Assembly (NCBI GenBank): GCA_030141605.1
Contig: JAQGDQ010000010.1
Coordinates: 683,501-747,500 of the forward strand
Source: Tubiluchus corallicola
Lineage: Eukaryota > Priapulida > Priapulimorpha > Priapulimorphida > Tubiluchidae
Length of the DNA stretch: 64,000 nt
Direction of reading: 5' to 3'
Numbering within the stretch: position 1 is the first letter of the stretch; each line of letters starts with the position of its first letter. Made by a program: the position numbers and the translations under genes. The notes under the pieces were generated by a model. It was not told where the DNA came from. It was given only the letters and a program-made list of their open reading frames with translations, and did not search any database. This document shows, piece by piece, positions 63,893 to 64,000 of this stretch.

Positions 63893-64000
63893 CTGCACGA
63901 ACAGACAAAAATTATCTGCTAATTTGCAGAAAAACACATACTCGTGCTTATGAGCACCATCGTCAATACGACAAGTTATTGCACAAAGGTAGTGCCATAC

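Overview
The window is nuclear DNA from an invertebrate animal. It is AT-rich, all coding sequence lies in short exons bounded by GT/AG introns, and the proteins are animal extracellular types (C-type lectin, calcium-binding EGF, CCP/sushi, LCCL, trypsin-fold protease). I cannot name the phylum. All gene models below were assembled by hand from splice sites and reading phase.

Layout. (1) Positions 484-30605, plus strand: the last six visible coding exons of a DD3-3-family type I membrane protein; its 5' part lies before the window. Its fourth visible intron (3562-29306, 25.7 kb) contains a whole gene on the other strand. (2) Positions 27779 down to 6941, minus strand: the nested gene. It encodes a signal peptide, two C-type lectin domains, then an enormous array of nearly identical 41-residue calcium-binding EGF repeats in one intronless exon of about 8.4 kb. 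A head-to-tail duplication of about 5.5 kb repeats the last lectin exon, its intron and about 34 EGF units (unit 1 about 11149-16651, unit 2 about 16652-22174). Together with clusters of small indels this points to a very recent duplication or an assembly error. (3) Positions 53697 down to 33550, minus strand: a complete 20-exon gene for a 1074-residue homologue of horseshoe-crab clotting Factor C. Order: signal peptide, Cys-rich head, four CCP, LCCL, C-type lectin, two CCP, serine protease with an intact His-Asp-Ser triad. The summed exon length is an exact multiple of three. It ends tail-to-tail with gene 1; the two candidate poly(A) signals are 40 bp apart. (4) Positions 63892 down to 60274, minus strand: the 3' part of a gene for an unrecognised, Ser- and acid-rich, probably nuclear protein.

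The introns carry mobile-element debris: three non-LTR retrotransposon reverse-transcriptase remnants, a 716-bp element with terminal inverted repeats and TA flanks (pogo/Tigger-like), a 5S-rRNA-like SINE fragment present twice because of the 5.5-kb duplication, a 132-bp near-perfect palindrome, and several short tandem arrays. Genes 2 and 3 are both secreted, lectin-bearing, multi-domain proteins. A shared role in surface recognition or innate defence is possible, but that is inference from domains and proximity only.
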